DNA of 29,494 nucleotides from Ignavibacteriales bacterium (GCA_003142915.1 PLNZ01000294.1:8137-37630), one strand, 5' to 3'; positions 7,667 through 16,414 are shown, numbered from the stretch's first letter. The notes: generated by a model not told the origin, from the letters alone. Translations and numbers: made by a program.

Positions 7667-8518
7667 TTATATCCGGTCTGCTGCCATTGCTCTTAGTCTG
7701 TTTATTCTTTTCTCAATCGGGGGATGAGTGGAAAACAATTTTGTTATTCCACCGCCTTTTAACGGATTTACAATAAACATGTGTGCTGTTGCCGGGCTTG
7801 CATTATCAACGGGTTTAATTTGGTTTGCTTGTGAGACCTTTTCAAGAGCGGAAGCCAAGGCTAACGGATTATGCGCTATTTGAGCGCCCGCCGCATCTGC
7901 GGCATATTCTCTTGATCTTGAAACAGCTAATTGAAGTAATGTTGCTGCAATAGGAGCAAGAATTAATAGAAATAGCGAGCCAAATCCTCCTTCATCGTCC
8001 CTTTTGTCGCCCCTTCCGCCGAACATTAAAGCCCAGCCGGCCATTTGTGCAATGAAAGTAATAGTACCTACAAAAGTTGCAGCTATTGTTCCCGTTAAAA
8101 TATCCCTGTGCTTAACATGCGCAAGCTCATGCCCAAGTACACCTGATAGTTCTTCTTCCGAAAGAGTATTGATTATACCTGTAGTAGCCGCAACTGCTGC
8201 ATGATAAGGACTTCTTCCGGTAGCAAATGCATTTGGTGTTTGATCATCTATTAAATATACTTTTGGCATAGGTAAGTCGGCATTTTGCGAAAGGCGTTCA
8301 ACAATTGAGTATAACCGCGGTGCTGTTTCCTGAGTCACTTGCTTTGCTCTATATATGGCTAAGACAACTTTATCGGAGAACCAATAGGCGCTGAAATTCA
8401 TAATAATAGCAAAAAGAAATGCTATCATCAATCCGCTTCTTCCTCCGACAAGACTGCCAACGAAAAGAAGTAAAACCATTATTAAGGTCATTAAAAATAC
8501 TGTTTTAAGCGTATTCAT
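7667..8518 (-). CDS. htpX: HtpX membrane-bound zinc metalloprotease
   Basis: The 283-aa inner-membrane M48-family protease takes part in membrane-protein quality control. Two N-terminal helices (about residues 5-25 and 30-48) precede the zinc site GHELAHVKHRD (H130, E131, H134). Two further hydrophobic segments (about 143-168 and 180-200) follow, then the third zinc ligand in SREYAADAAGAQ (E204). ATGRSPYHAAVAATTGI (residues 99-115) is also typical. Length matches bacterial HtpX (about 280-300 aa). All active-site residues are present. The gene is divergent from the DUF6588-like gene at 8793. Confidence 0.95.
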   Translation of the reverse strand: MNTLKTVFLMTLIMVLLLFVGSLVGGRSGLMIAFLFAIIMNFSAYWFSDKVVLAIYRAKQVTQETAPRLYSIVERLSQNADLPMPKVYLIDDQTPNAFATGRSPYHAAVAATTGIINTLSEEELSGVLGHELAHVKHRDILTGTIAATFVGTITFIAQMAGWALMFGGRGDKRDDEGGFGSLFLLILAPIAATLLQLAVSRSREYAADAAGAQIAHNPLALASALEKVSQANQIKPVDNASPATAHMFIVNPLKGGGITKLFSTHPPIEKRINRLRAMAADRI

Positions 8519-8670
8519 TTTATTTTCGGAATTTTTTCAATTCAAAATTAATTAAAGCTGGATGCTTAAGCAAGGAACTATAAATTTCAGCGGCTTTCTT
8601 TTCTTTTTTCAGTACATTTATTAATAAAGGCAAATTTCACTAAAAAATAATTATTAATATTTAATATAGA

Positions 8671-8700
8671 TTGACTTTTCAATCTGATTAATAGTATTTT
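8671..8700 (+). promoter_or_regulatory. candidate promoter for the DUF6588-like gene
   Basis: In the 274-base divergent spacer between htpX and the 8793 gene, TTGACT (8671-8676) is followed after 18 bases by TATTTT (8695-8700). This is a plausible -35/-10 pair and would leave a 5' leader of about 85 bases. The -35 lies within a small inverted repeat, GATTGA-CTTT-TCAATC (8670-8685), that could bind a regulator. No other element was recognised in this spacer. Confidence 0.35.
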
Positions 8701-8792
8701 AAAAAGAATTAAATAGAACTTGTCTGTAAAAATTTTATTAGCAGGTAAGTAATAACGGTTAAATTATTTTTTTTAATAGGTAAGGGTTAATT

Positions 8793-9854
8793 ATGAAGTT
8801 ATTTCTCAAATACTTTTTTATTGCAATTTTTATCTTGCCGGTTTCGGAAATATATGCACAAAATAATCTAAGCCAGACTTTATCAAATCTTTCAAGCGAT
8901 GCGGCAAGTGCTTATCTCGGTCCGGCTGTTTCCGGTTTCGGGGCTGATATAAATTCCAACTGGTTCCATGAAATAGTTAAACCCAAATTAGTAGGGTTTG
9001 ATTTGGAACTTTCATTTGTCGGTATGGGAACATTCTTTAATAATAACGATAAAACTTTTAGTTCAACGGGAAAATTCAGGTTTAATAGGGATCAGGCAAA
9101 TACGTTAACATCGAGTATTACAAATCAAGATGACAGAACGGGAATTATTAATCAAATAATTACTCAGGATTTTCAGGTAGGGATTTCAGGTCCAACGGTT
9201 GTGGGAAGTAAAAATCAAGATGTGATTATTACATTTCCGGGTAAAACTTTCACTTACAACACTCAGCCATTTACTGTTCCACAACAAAGTATATCATTGG
9301 CCGTTAATGGTTATCTGAATAATCTGCCAATTCTTCCTGTTGCTGTTCCCCAACTTTCTATTGGTACTTTGGTAGGCACATCTGTAACATTAAGATATTT
9401 GCCAAGTATGAAACTTAATTCGGATTTAGATAATATTACTTATTATGGCATAGGAATTCAGCATAATCCTGCTTTATGGCTAAATGTACCGATGCCTGTA
9501 GATCTTTCATTAGGATTAGTAGCGCAGACTTTGACAGTCGGATCAGTTCTAAAAGCTACCGGGGAATCTTTATCTTTAAATGTGGGGAAAACTTTTGGAT
9601 TTGGCCTTTTTTCTATATCACCTTATGCTAATATAGCTGTTGAAAAATCTACGATTAAAGTAAATTATAGTGAAACATTTAATACCGTAGTCGGTTTTGA
9701 GACTGATAATATTTCTTTTGATGAGGACGGTGCTAATACTGTAGAACTTGTTTTGGGTACTAATTTGAGGCTTGGAATAGTTAATATTAATGTTGATTAC
9801 AGCATTTCACAATTTAATACATTAAGCGCCGGTTTAGGATTTGTTATTTTTTAA
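8793..9854 (+). CDS. DUF6588-like exported outer-membrane protein
   Basis: The 353-aa product has a Sec signal peptide (MKLFLKYFFIAIFILPVSEIYAQ). The mature N-terminus, LSSDAASAYLGPAVSGFGADINSNWFH, is seen here in two parts, LSSDAASAYLGPAV and SGFGADINSNWFH. Together with the following KPKLVGFDLELSF it resembles the Bacteroidota/Ignavibacteria DUF6588 family as I remember it. Many alternating hydrophobic strands, and a C-terminus in which GAGLGFVIF-like residues end with Phe (LSAGLGFVIF), suggest a small outer-membrane beta-barrel. The start is ATG with AAGGG seven bases upstream. The function of the family is not known. The gene stands alone, 340 bases before the PorQ-like gene on the same strand. 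Confidence 0.75.
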   Translation: MKLFLKYFFIAIFILPVSEIYAQNNLSQTLSNLSSDAASAYLGPAVSGFGADINSNWFHEIVKPKLVGFDLELSFVGMGTFFNNNDKTFSSTGKFRFNRDQANTLTSSITNQDDRTGIINQIITQDFQVGISGPTVVGSKNQDVIITFPGKTFTYNTQPFTVPQQSISLAVNGYLNNLPILPVAVPQLSIGTLVGTSVTLRYLPSMKLNSDLDNITYYGIGIQHNPALWLNVPMPVDLSLGLVAQTLTVGSVLKATGESLSLNVGKTFGFGLFSISPYANIAVEKSTIKVNYSETFNTVVGFETDNISFDEDGANTVELVLGTNLRLGIVNINVDYSISQFNTLSAGLGFVIF

Positions 9855-10198
9855 TCTCTTTTGGGTTTAATTCCTTGCCACTTGTGGCGTATCTTGCTTG
9901 TGTGTTTAAGCTTTGATACTTCGTCCGCTTGCGATGGGGTAGTTCATTTTAGCGTTTGCAGGTGGGGCAGGTTTGCGGAAACCTGAATGAGAGGAACCGG
10001 GTAAGTTTTGGTATCAGAGTTTTGAAAAAGTTTCAAATTTAAAGTCTTTTAGAATCTGTATTAATATTTCCGGCAATTCAATTGGATATATCCTTTTAAC
10101 ATTTGTACTTGCTTATTGGTTAGATAATTTTCCATTTTATTTGCCCTTGCCATTCTTTCATAATCTTATTAAATATGAGCAAGAATTTTGGGAAATTT
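9855..10198. other. spacer with GC-rich hairpins
   Basis: There is no gene in these 344 bases. The first third is unlike the surrounding DNA: it is G-rich and holds two short palindromes, GCCAC-TT-GTGGC (9877-9888) and CAGGTTT-GCGG-AAACCTG (9968-9985), resembling degenerate extragenic repeats. Neither is followed by a T-run, so neither is a classical terminator, although the first could end transcription of the gene at 8793. The rest is AT-rich leader DNA of the PorQ-like gene. Confidence 0.5.
9968..9985. repeat. extragenic palindrome
   Basis: CAGGTTT-GCGG-AAACCTG forms a perfect 7-bp stem with a 4-base loop in a G-rich patch. It is probably one copy of a dispersed extragenic palindrome; a genome-wide count would be needed to say so. 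Confidence 0.45.
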
Positions 10199-11143
10199 AT
10201 GCAAAAATTATTATCCGTCTTTTATACCTTAATCTTTTTATTTATTTCATTTAATAGCGCTTTTTGCCAGGAAAGTACTTACCAGTTTTTACTATTAGAT
10301 ATGAGTCCAAGAGCCGCTTCGCTTGGGGGAAGCTTTGTTTCCAATAACGATGACCCGGATGTAATTTTTTATAACCCTGCCGGAATGGAATTTTTAGACA
10401 ATACAGTCGTCTCATTTTCTTTTGTAAAATATCTTCTTGATATTAATTTTGCAAGTTTTTCGTATTCAACGGAAATAAACAACATCGGCAGATTTGGCGC
10501 TGCGATTAGGTATGCAAATTATGGCACTTTTACCGGTGCAGATGATTTCGGCAATCTTACAGGTGACTATACTGCGAGTGAAGGGGCGATTCTTTTAGGT
10601 TATTCAAATTTGCTTGATGAAAACTTTTCTTATGGAGCAAGTCTCGAATTAATTTATTCTACAATAGCAGGCAGGTCTTCAAGCGGGATAGCGATGGATT
10701 TGGGTTTGCACTATCAAATTCCTGCAAATCTTATCGATGTAGGCTTTTCAATTTTGAATGCGGGTACGCAGATGAAATCATATTATTCTACCAAAGAAAA
10801 TCTTCCGGTTGCCATGGCCTTCGGTGTATCAAAAAAAATGGAACATATCCCGGTAAGAATATCGCTGGACTTTCATGATTTATATGAGCAGGATATAAGT
10901 TTTGTTCAGAGGTTAAATAACTTTAGTCTCGGCGCTGAATTCTTTTTGAGTAGAGTAATCCGCTTGCGATTTGGATATGACAATCAGAACAGGACTGATT
11001 TAACAATCGGGCAGTCTGCTGGTTTGGCAGGTATCAGCCTGGGTTTAGGTGTGGTGATTTCCGGTTACACATTTGATTACGGCTTCTCGTCACTTGGCCA
11101 GATTGGAGCCCTTCACAGGATTGGAGTTACTACAACGCTATAA
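10199..11143 (+). CDS. porQ: PorV/PorQ-family outer-membrane protein, PorQ-like
   Basis: The product is about 314 aa from the ATG at 10199, which has TTTGGGAAATTT just upstream and gives a clean signal peptide (MQKLLSVFYTLIFLFISF... to FCQ). An in-frame ATG at 10175 has no ribosome-binding site. The mature part starts YQFLLLDMSPRAASLGGSFV, then DDPDVIFYNPAGMEFLDN, the conserved opening of PorV/PorQ/FadL-like barrels (xASLGG and NPAxL). It ends in many beta strands. PorQ is an accessory outer-membrane protein of the type IX secretion system, working with PorZ to attach sugar anchors to exported proteins. No other por genes are in the window, so the family call is good but the PorQ subtype is less certain. 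Confidence 0.78.
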   Translation: MQKLLSVFYTLIFLFISFNSAFCQESTYQFLLLDMSPRAASLGGSFVSNNDDPDVIFYNPAGMEFLDNTVVSFSFVKYLLDINFASFSYSTEINNIGRFGAAIRYANYGTFTGADDFGNLTGDYTASEGAILLGYSNLLDENFSYGASLELIYSTIAGRSSSGIAMDLGLHYQIPANLIDVGFSILNAGTQMKSYYSTKENLPVAMAFGVSKKMEHIPVRISLDFHDLYEQDISFVQRLNNFSLGAEFFLSRVIRLRFGYDNQNRTDLTIGQSAGLAGISLGLGVVISGYTFDYGFSSLGQIGALHRIGVTTTL

Positions 11144-11163
11144 CTTTAAATTCATAGGGAAAT

Positions 11164-12327
11164 TTATCTATGGTAGGGGGTTTTCAGATATCCTTCTGCA
11201 AGTGAATGTGAATTACCGTATTCTTTCAGATCAAGAAGCTTTTTATAATAAGCTACGGCTTCATTCCTGCTGCCAAGCTCGTCTGCAATCATTCCAAGAT
11301 ATAAGTAAGAATTTATTTGAAATCCCGAAGTTTCACTCTTGTCTATTTGCTGAGAATATTTAACGCACATTTCAAATAATATTTTCGCTGAATCAAGTTT
11401 ATTGGACAGCCTGAATTGGTAGCCTATATAATATGCAGCTTCTCTTTTTGCATTGTAGTTATTATAACCGTAAAAACTTTTATCGGCTTTATATAAAACG
11501 TCTTTAAAAATTTCATTTGCATCAAAATAATCGCCGCTTTTAGCTGCAATTCTTCCCCGCCATCTTTCAAAAATCGGGTTGTTTGGGAAGTCATTGGTCA
11601 GCATTTTAGCCCATTCCTCTGCTTTGAACGGATTATCGTCATAACTGAAATTAAGAGTCATTAAAAAATAACGTGATTCGTATTTTGCATATTTGCCATG
11701 TAAAGCGACATTGGTTAATTCCTCAATTCCTTTCTTTTTGTCACCGGGAGGGAAAAAGATCATCAGGGGTCTAACGAGCGGGAACTGGTCGGGTATAACA
11801 GCAGCATAATAATCATAAATACCAAAGCCGAGCAGTACATCAATATTTTTAGGATCTATTTTATAAGCGTGTTCAACAATAGGTAGGGCAAGCCTTCCAT
11901 CATCAGCGGCTTTAATCCAGCTATCTCTGAAAGCTCTAAGCCTTCCTCTGAACCCGATTGAACCCCCTTTAAAAAAGAGGGCGTCAACATTATCGGGGTC
12001 TTTGTCAAGAATCCCATCGCACTGGTAAATTACATCTTCAAGTTTTTGAAAAAATATATCATCATATGATTCTTTGTCCGGGTCCATCAAAATTTTCCAC
12101 CAATCTATCATTGCAAGGAAAAATCTTCCCTGCGGCTTAACGGGATAGTTAGCGATTAAACCTTTAAATGTTATTTCAGCGCCGGCAAAATCAATATTAT
12201 AAATTTGATTTATACCGCGGGAGATTGTGGAATCGAAGTCTGATGGTTTATTATAAGATTTTGCGGGCTGAGCAAATACAAATGAATAGAGGGGAAGAAA
12301 TAATATAAAAACAACAAGCTTTTTCAC
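11164..12327 (-). CDS. exported TPR-repeat protein
   Basis: The 387-aa product has a signal peptide (MKKLVVFILFLPLYSFVFAQ) and TPR-type helix pairs through most of its length, e.g. RGINQIYNIDFAGAEITFKG, ALPIVEHAYKIDPKNIDVLL, AAKSGDYFDANEIFKDVLY and YLGMIADELGSRNEAVAYYK. It is likely periplasmic. The central segment, LLGFGIYDYYAAVIP followed by PLMIFFPPGDKKKGIEEL, is characteristic of a group of TPR proteins common in Bacteroidota and Acidobacteriota, but no function is established. It is convergent with the PorQ-like gene (20 bases between stops) and lies 30 bases beyond a hairpin that follows glyS. Confidence 0.8.
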   Translation of the reverse strand: MKKLVVFILFLPLYSFVFAQPAKSYNKPSDFDSTISRGINQIYNIDFAGAEITFKGLIANYPVKPQGRFFLAMIDWWKILMDPDKESYDDIFFQKLEDVIYQCDGILDKDPDNVDALFFKGGSIGFRGRLRAFRDSWIKAADDGRLALPIVEHAYKIDPKNIDVLLGFGIYDYYAAVIPDQFPLVRPLMIFFPPGDKKKGIEELTNVALHGKYAKYESRYFLMTLNFSYDDNPFKAEEWAKMLTNDFPNNPIFERWRGRIAAKSGDYFDANEIFKDVLYKADKSFYGYNNYNAKREAAYYIGYQFRLSNKLDSAKILFEMCVKYSQQIDKSETSGFQINSYLYLGMIADELGSRNEAVAYYKKLLDLKEYGNSHSLAEGYLKTPYHR

Positions 12328-12357
12328 TACGTTTCAATTATTATGGACAATTAAACT

Positions 12358-12394
12358 AATATGCAGGAAGAGTACCCGGCTCGTCCTGCATATT
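12358..12394 (-). terminator. hairpin after glyS
   Basis: An 11-bp perfect stem (AATATGCAGGA at 12358-12368 pairing with 12384-12394) encloses a 15-base loop that can add a GAG/CTC pairing. It begins 16 bases after the glyS stop on the minus strand and precedes the TPR gene. The following sequence (AGTTTAATTG) is only mildly T-rich, so it is a probable but weak intrinsic terminator, or an RNA-stabilising 3' hairpin. Confidence 0.55.
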
Positions 12395-12409
12395 TAAGTA
12401 AAATAGATA

Positions 12410-13900
12410 TCAATTTTTTATTAATTTTTCGAGAAGATAACCAAGTATTTTATCCGAAGAAACCCTCGTCTGTTCCATGGAATCGCGCTCTCTGACCGTA
12501 ACGGATTGGTCAGCGAGCGTTTGTGTATCAATGGTGATACAGAAAGGTGTCCCGGCTTCATCCTGGCGTCTATACCTTCTGCCCACGGCGCCTTTATCAT
12601 CATAAAATACTTTTAAATTTTTTCTTAAGTCCTGTTCAATCTTTTGGGCTACTTCCGGCATTCCGTCTTTATTTACAAGAGGGAAGATGGCAGCCTTTAC
12701 CGGTGCAAGCCTCGGATGAAATCTTAGTACCGATCTCATTTCTCCTTTAACCTCTTCTTCGTAGTAAGCATCAACAAAAAAAGCCATGAATGACCTGCTT
12801 GCTCCTGCAGAAGTTTCAATAATAAAAGGAATATATTTCTCCTTAGATTCCTCATCAAAATATTTTAAAGATTTGCCTGAAAATTGCTCGTGCCTTGTTA
12901 AATCAAAATTAGTCCTGTTGTGGATGCCTTCAATTTCTCCCCAGCCAAAAGGGAATTCGTATTCTATGTCCGTAGCTTCTTTGGCATAGTGTGCAAGTTT
13001 GTTCGCTGGGTGATCGTGGAATCTTAACTTACCGTTTGTCATCCCAAGTGAATAGAACCATTGCAGGCGTTCGTTTTTCCAGTACTCATACCATTTCTTA
13101 TCTTCACCGGGTTTGACGAAAAACTGCATTTCCATCTGTTCAAATTCGCGTGTTCTGAAAAGGAAATTCTTTGTATTAATTTCATTTCTAAAAGCCTTAC
13201 CAATTTGCGCAATACCGAACGGAAGCTTTTGCCTTGAAGCGCCCTGTACGTTTAGGAAATTAACATAAATTCCCTGTGCGGTTTCCGGTCTTAAATACAC
13301 TACCGCATTTGAATCCTCTAATGGCCCGATAAAAGTCTTAAACATTAAATTAAATTGCCTTGCGGGAGTAAAGGTATTTTTATTTCCGCACTGCGGGCAG
13401 GTAATCTCTTCAAGCAGAAGTTTGCTGAAATCAGGGCTCTCTAACAATGCAGAAAACATATCTTCTGCTTTTCCTGAAAGTAATTTATATTTTTCAGAGA
13501 GGCCGGGAACGTCTTTTATTTTTTCAAGAAGGGTATTAAGAGCTTTTTCTTTTTTCTTTTCATTTATGGAGTCGCCAAGTACATCAACCCTGAACCGTGC
13601 TTTACATTGTTTACAGTCAACCATTGGATCTGTAAAATTTTCCACATGTCCGGAGGCTTCCCAAACTTTTGGGTGCATAAGAATGGAGGCATCAATACCC
13701 TCGATGTTTTCGCGGTAAGTCATAAACTTCCACCATTCTTCTTTTACATTCTTTAAAAGTTCAACACCGAGCGGGCCATAGTCCCAGCATCCGTTTAAGC
13801 CGCCGTAAATTTCACTTGACTGAAATACAAATCCTCTCCTTTTTGCCAGGGAGACTATTTTTTCTATTCTATCATTCGGGTTGTTTTTCTGCTTTTCGAT
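12410..13900 (-). CDS. glyS: glycyl-tRNA synthetase (single-chain class II type)
   Basis: This enzyme attaches glycine to tRNA-Gly. The core opens NDRIEKIVSLAKRRGFVFQ then SSEIYGGLNGCWDYGPLGVE, the standard start of the alpha2-type GlyRS. Two Cys pairs (CKQC; CPQCG) lie in the insertion domain. Motif 2 is in FRNEINTKNFLFRTREFEQ, and the C-terminal anticodon-binding domain includes RYRRQDEAGTPFCITID. Motif 3 reads SAGASRSFMAFF, with Ser before the Arg where Asp or Glu is more usual. The start is unclear. The frame opens at an ATG at 13999, but that adds 33 hydrophobic, unalignable residues. The best ribosome-binding site (AGGAG) sits six bases before an ATC at 13900, with a TTG at 13915 as the alternative. 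I give the ATC position as a hypothesis. Confidence 0.93.
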   Translation of the reverse strand: MEKQKNNPNDRIEKIVSLAKRRGFVFQSSEIYGGLNGCWDYGPLGVELLKNVKEEWWKFMTYRENIEGIDASILMHPKVWEASGHVENFTDPMVDCKQCKARFRVDVLGDSINEKKKEKALNTLLEKIKDVPGLSEKYKLLSGKAEDMFSALLESPDFSKLLLEEITCPQCGNKNTFTPARQFNLMFKTFIGPLEDSNAVVYLRPETAQGIYVNFLNVQGASRQKLPFGIAQIGKAFRNEINTKNFLFRTREFEQMEMQFFVKPGEDKKWYEYWKNERLQWFYSLGMTNGKLRFHDHPANKLAHYAKEATDIEYEFPFGWGEIEGIHNRTNFDLTRHEQFSGKSLKYFDEESKEKYIPFIIETSAGASRSFMAFFVDAYYEEEVKGEMRSVLRFHPRLAPVKAAIFPLVNKDGMPEVAQKIEQDLRKNLKVFYDDKGAVGRRYRRQDEAGTPFCITIDTQTLADQSVTVRERDSMEQTRVSSDKILGYLLEKLIKN

Positions 13901-13936
13901 GACCTGCTCCTGCAAGATTTTTATTAAAAATAAAGA

Positions 13937-13944
13937 CAAATATA
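13937..13944 (-). promoter_or_regulatory. candidate -7 element for glyS
   Basis: On the minus strand TATATTTG matches the TAnnTTTG -7 consensus of Bacteroidota promoters. It would start transcription near 13930, inside the apparent N-terminal extension of glyS, which supports a downstream translation start. A matching -33 TTTG was not found, so confidence is low. Confidence 0.25.
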
Positions 13945-14066
13945 GTAAAAATGAATGAAATTTTGAGGTGGGAAAATATCGGTGCAATACTAATTCCATT
14001 TTTTTATTTAATGATATTTTTTCCTAATCCATAGAAATAAAGAGGATTTTCGATAATAAAATTGGA

Positions 14067-14978
14067 CTATTTGATAAAACGCATTTCTTTTTTTAATACT
14101 ATCTTTATTTTTTCTTTTTCAGTAAAATGACTTCCATGCTTTTTTTCTGCAACCTCAAGCAATTTTAATGACTGAGCAATGTAACTAAACAGCAGGGAGT
14201 TATTATTCGTCTTCGATGCATCTTTTTTTAGAACTGCCAGGTGCTTTTTTATAGTTTGAATATCTCCTCGCTCAATAGGCCCTGATAAAGCATTTACGGC
14301 GCCCGTTTTTTTTATGTTGGCCAATGTTGAAAAGACAATTGGGGATATCATTTCAAAAAAATTTGTATTTATATTCCCTATTTTATTAAAGGCTGTTTCG
14401 GCGGCAAATAAATTCCCGGCTAAAAAGTTGGAAGCAAATACTCCTGCCAGATGGTAAAATGTTTTTGTATTGCTTTTCAGTTTGAATGGTTTTAATGAAA
14501 TATCCTTTGCCAGATCAAACAATGTTTTTTCAGCCGTTTTGTTGTCCGTTTCAACAGCGGCATAACAGCCTATCAAAGGAACACGTCTTTTAGATGGGAA
14601 TGTCTGCATTATATGCAATGATGCAGTTTGCCCTTTTCCCTTTTGCAACGAATCAAGACAGGAAATATCAAGCGCACCGGAAAGATGGACAAAAATAAAT
14701 CTACTTAAGCGGAGCTTTAATTTAGATAATTCTTTTGTCGTAGCTTTTATTTGGTTATCAGGGACACATAAAAAAACAATTCCACCACCAATATCGATAT
14801 CTCCAAGCTTATCCGAGTAATGCCGGGTTCCAAATTTCCCGGCAAGCCGTTTTGCAGATTCAATTTTTCTGCTGATTATAACAGCGATATTATAACCGGA
14901 TTTTTGCAGAGCCGGAACTATGGAATAGGCAATTTTCCCCGCCCCTATTATAATCACATCTTTATTCTTTTCGTTCAA
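14067..14978 (-). CDS. Rossmann-like/DUF2520 protein
   Basis: The 303-aa protein has an N-terminal NAD(P)-binding Rossmann motif IIIGAGKIAYSI (about residues 10-21), VIISRKIESAKRLAG and VFLCVPDNQIKA. The second half (LKSNTKTFYHLAGVFASNFLAG) is helical and typical of DUF2520. The arrangement resembles 6-phosphogluconate-dehydrogenase-like reductases such as pyrroline-5-carboxylate or ketopantoate reductase, but no substrate is established for this family. The start codon is TTG at 14978, immediately after the TGA stop of the MEMO1-family gene, so its translation is almost certainly coupled. It is the last gene of the tnaA-DUF4905-amrA-amrB run. Confidence 0.85.
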   Translation of the reverse strand: MNEKNKDVIIIGAGKIAYSIVPALQKSGYNIAVIISRKIESAKRLAGKFGTRHYSDKLGDIDIGGGIVFLCVPDNQIKATTKELSKLKLRLSRFIFVHLSGALDISCLDSLQKGKGQTASLHIMQTFPSKRRVPLIGCYAAVETDNKTAEKTLFDLAKDISLKPFKLKSNTKTFYHLAGVFASNFLAGNLFAAETAFNKIGNINTNFFEMISPIVFSTLANIKKTGAVNALSGPIERGDIQTIKKHLAVLKKDASKTNNNSLLFSYIAQSLKLLEVAEKKHGSHFTEKEKIKIVLKKEMRFIK

Positions 14979-15800
14979 TCAATCACCATAAATAGCGGCA
15001 GATAGATAGCCTACAACTTTCGTGTTATCACCCGATATATCGCCTGAATCGCTGCGATGTAATACTACCGCTTTTTTCTTGTTTAACATCGAGGCAGATT
15101 GCATCATTGCCACAATGGGACCGCCGCCGCAGGCTTCACAATTTCCTTTTTCAAGATCGTCACGGAGTTTTTCATATTCAAAGTTATTAATTCTTCTCTC
15201 AACAATTGAATCTAATTCGTGTGCTTTAGACTTTGAGTAATAGTGAGACAAATCCGAACTTGCAACTATTAAAGTTTTGTCATCAATAACCTCTGCCAAT
15301 ATTGATGATAATTCGGAAATGAAACGTTTACCCTGGTCACCCATAACTACCGGAACAATTTCAAATTCTTTTAGTACAACCTGCAGGAAAGGCAGTAGGA
15401 TTTCTATCGCATGCTCTGTTTTATGTCCCAAAATTCCTTTGAAAATCAATTTACCGGTACCGGTCAGTTTTTCAGTCATTATTTTATTTAACTGAATTGT
15501 TCCTAAAGGAGTTTCATAAGCATCACCGTCAAAGATAGAGATACCGGGAAAATATTCACCATGGCTTGGTGAAATAATTACTACTGTTTCTATATTTTTC
15601 CCTTTAATAAGATTATAAGCATAAGCAGCAGTTTTGCCGGAATATAAATATCCCGCATGAGGCGAAACTATTCCGAAAATATTTTTAGCTTTTATAGGCG
15701 GCTCCGAATTAGTCAGGAGTGATTCTATCACACTCTTCAGCTCATCCGGATCTGAAGGATAAAAATACCCTGCAACCGCAGGCTTTCTAACCTTGAACAT
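14979..15800 (-). CDS. amrB: AmmeMemoRadiSam system protein B (MEMO1 family)
   Basis: This 273-aa protein belongs to the MEMO family, structurally related to class III extradiol dioxygenases and reported to bind iron or copper in the human homologue. Conserved elements are RKPAVAGYFYPSDPDEL at the N-terminus, SPHAGYLYSGKTAAYAY, VIISPSHGEYF, GHKTEHAIEILLPFLQ and SSDLSHYYS. They include the metal-site-type histidines (PHAGY, SPSHG, DLSHY), and the conserved CGGGP follows near residue 225. The ATG at 15800 overlaps the end of amrA by 14 bases. The radical-SAM partner that gives the system its name is not in the window. The biochemical role of bacterial members is still unclear. Confidence 0.93.
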   Translation of the reverse strand: MFKVRKPAVAGYFYPSDPDELKSVIESLLTNSEPPIKAKNIFGIVSPHAGYLYSGKTAAYAYNLIKGKNIETVVIISPSHGEYFPGISIFDGDAYETPLGTIQLNKIMTEKLTGTGKLIFKGILGHKTEHAIEILLPFLQVVLKEFEIVPVVMGDQGKRFISELSSILAEVIDDKTLIVASSDLSHYYSKSKAHELDSIVERRINNFEYEKLRDDLEKGNCEACGGGPIVAMMQSASMLNKKKAVVLHRSDSGDISGDNTKVVGYLSAAIYGD

Positions 15801-16389
15801 AAGTTCTTTTTCTATTGCCCGATTCTGAAAATACGGTTGCTGTAAAGGTTTTTATATTAAGCGGCTCGGTCTGCCAAATATTTGACGGTAAATTTGCTTT
15901 TTCACAAAGTGAAGTTAAAAATTGAGGAACATTGTAGTTGTTCTCAACGGCAACCTGCGGTAAAAGTATTGCCTTGTAATATTCCTTTTCCGTAGCAGGG
16001 GCAGCATCCCAAATTACCAATCCATGAACTCCGATTTGAATTTCATTATAGTTTGAAATTTCATAAAGGGGGGAAAGGATAGAAATTTCTATCTCTGAGT
16101 GAATAGCTTCTTCTTCTGTTAATGGGTAAAACCGGGGGTCATTAGTTGAAGCTTGTACTGCCGCATCGCAGATAGTGTCAAACAATGTCATGTCGGAAGT
16201 AACATACCCTATGCACCCTCTTAACTGCTTTTTAATTGTAATGGTAACAAACGCTCCCTTTCCTGTCTGCATAAGTTCCGGATAATTATTGAAGTCTATA
16301 ACGGGAGGCTGTCTCTCTCCAAAAAGAGATTGAATAGAATCTCTTGCCGCAAGCATCAAGATGCCTTTTGTAGCTTCTGTAAGTTCCAT
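15787..16389 (-). CDS. amrA: AmmeMemoRadiSam system protein A (AMMECR1 family)
   Basis: The 200-aa product is an AMMECR1-domain protein. Hallmarks are GAFVTITIKKQLRGCIGYV (the invariant LRGCIG), FDTICDAAVQASTNDPRF, EIEISILSPL and GVHGLVI followed by ILLPQVAVENNYNVPQFL. The insertion IWDAAPATEKEYYKA between GVHGL and the LLPQVA motif is longer than in many relatives. No catalytic activity is established for the family. The start is ATG at 16389 with GAGAGG three bases upstream, and the 3' end overlaps amrB by 14 bases. It is the third gene of the tryptophanase-led run, 25 bases after the DUF4905-like gene. Confidence 0.93.
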   Translation of the reverse strand: MELTEATKGILMLAARDSIQSLFGERQPPVIDFNNYPELMQTGKGAFVTITIKKQLRGCIGYVTSDMTLFDTICDAAVQASTNDPRFYPLTEEEAIHSEIEISILSPLYEISNYNEIQIGVHGLVIWDAAPATEKEYYKAILLPQVAVENNYNVPQFLTSLCEKANLPSNIWQTEPLNIKTFTATVFSESGNRKRTYVQG

Positions 16390-16414
16390 AAACCTCTCAC
16401 TTATATATTGATAA

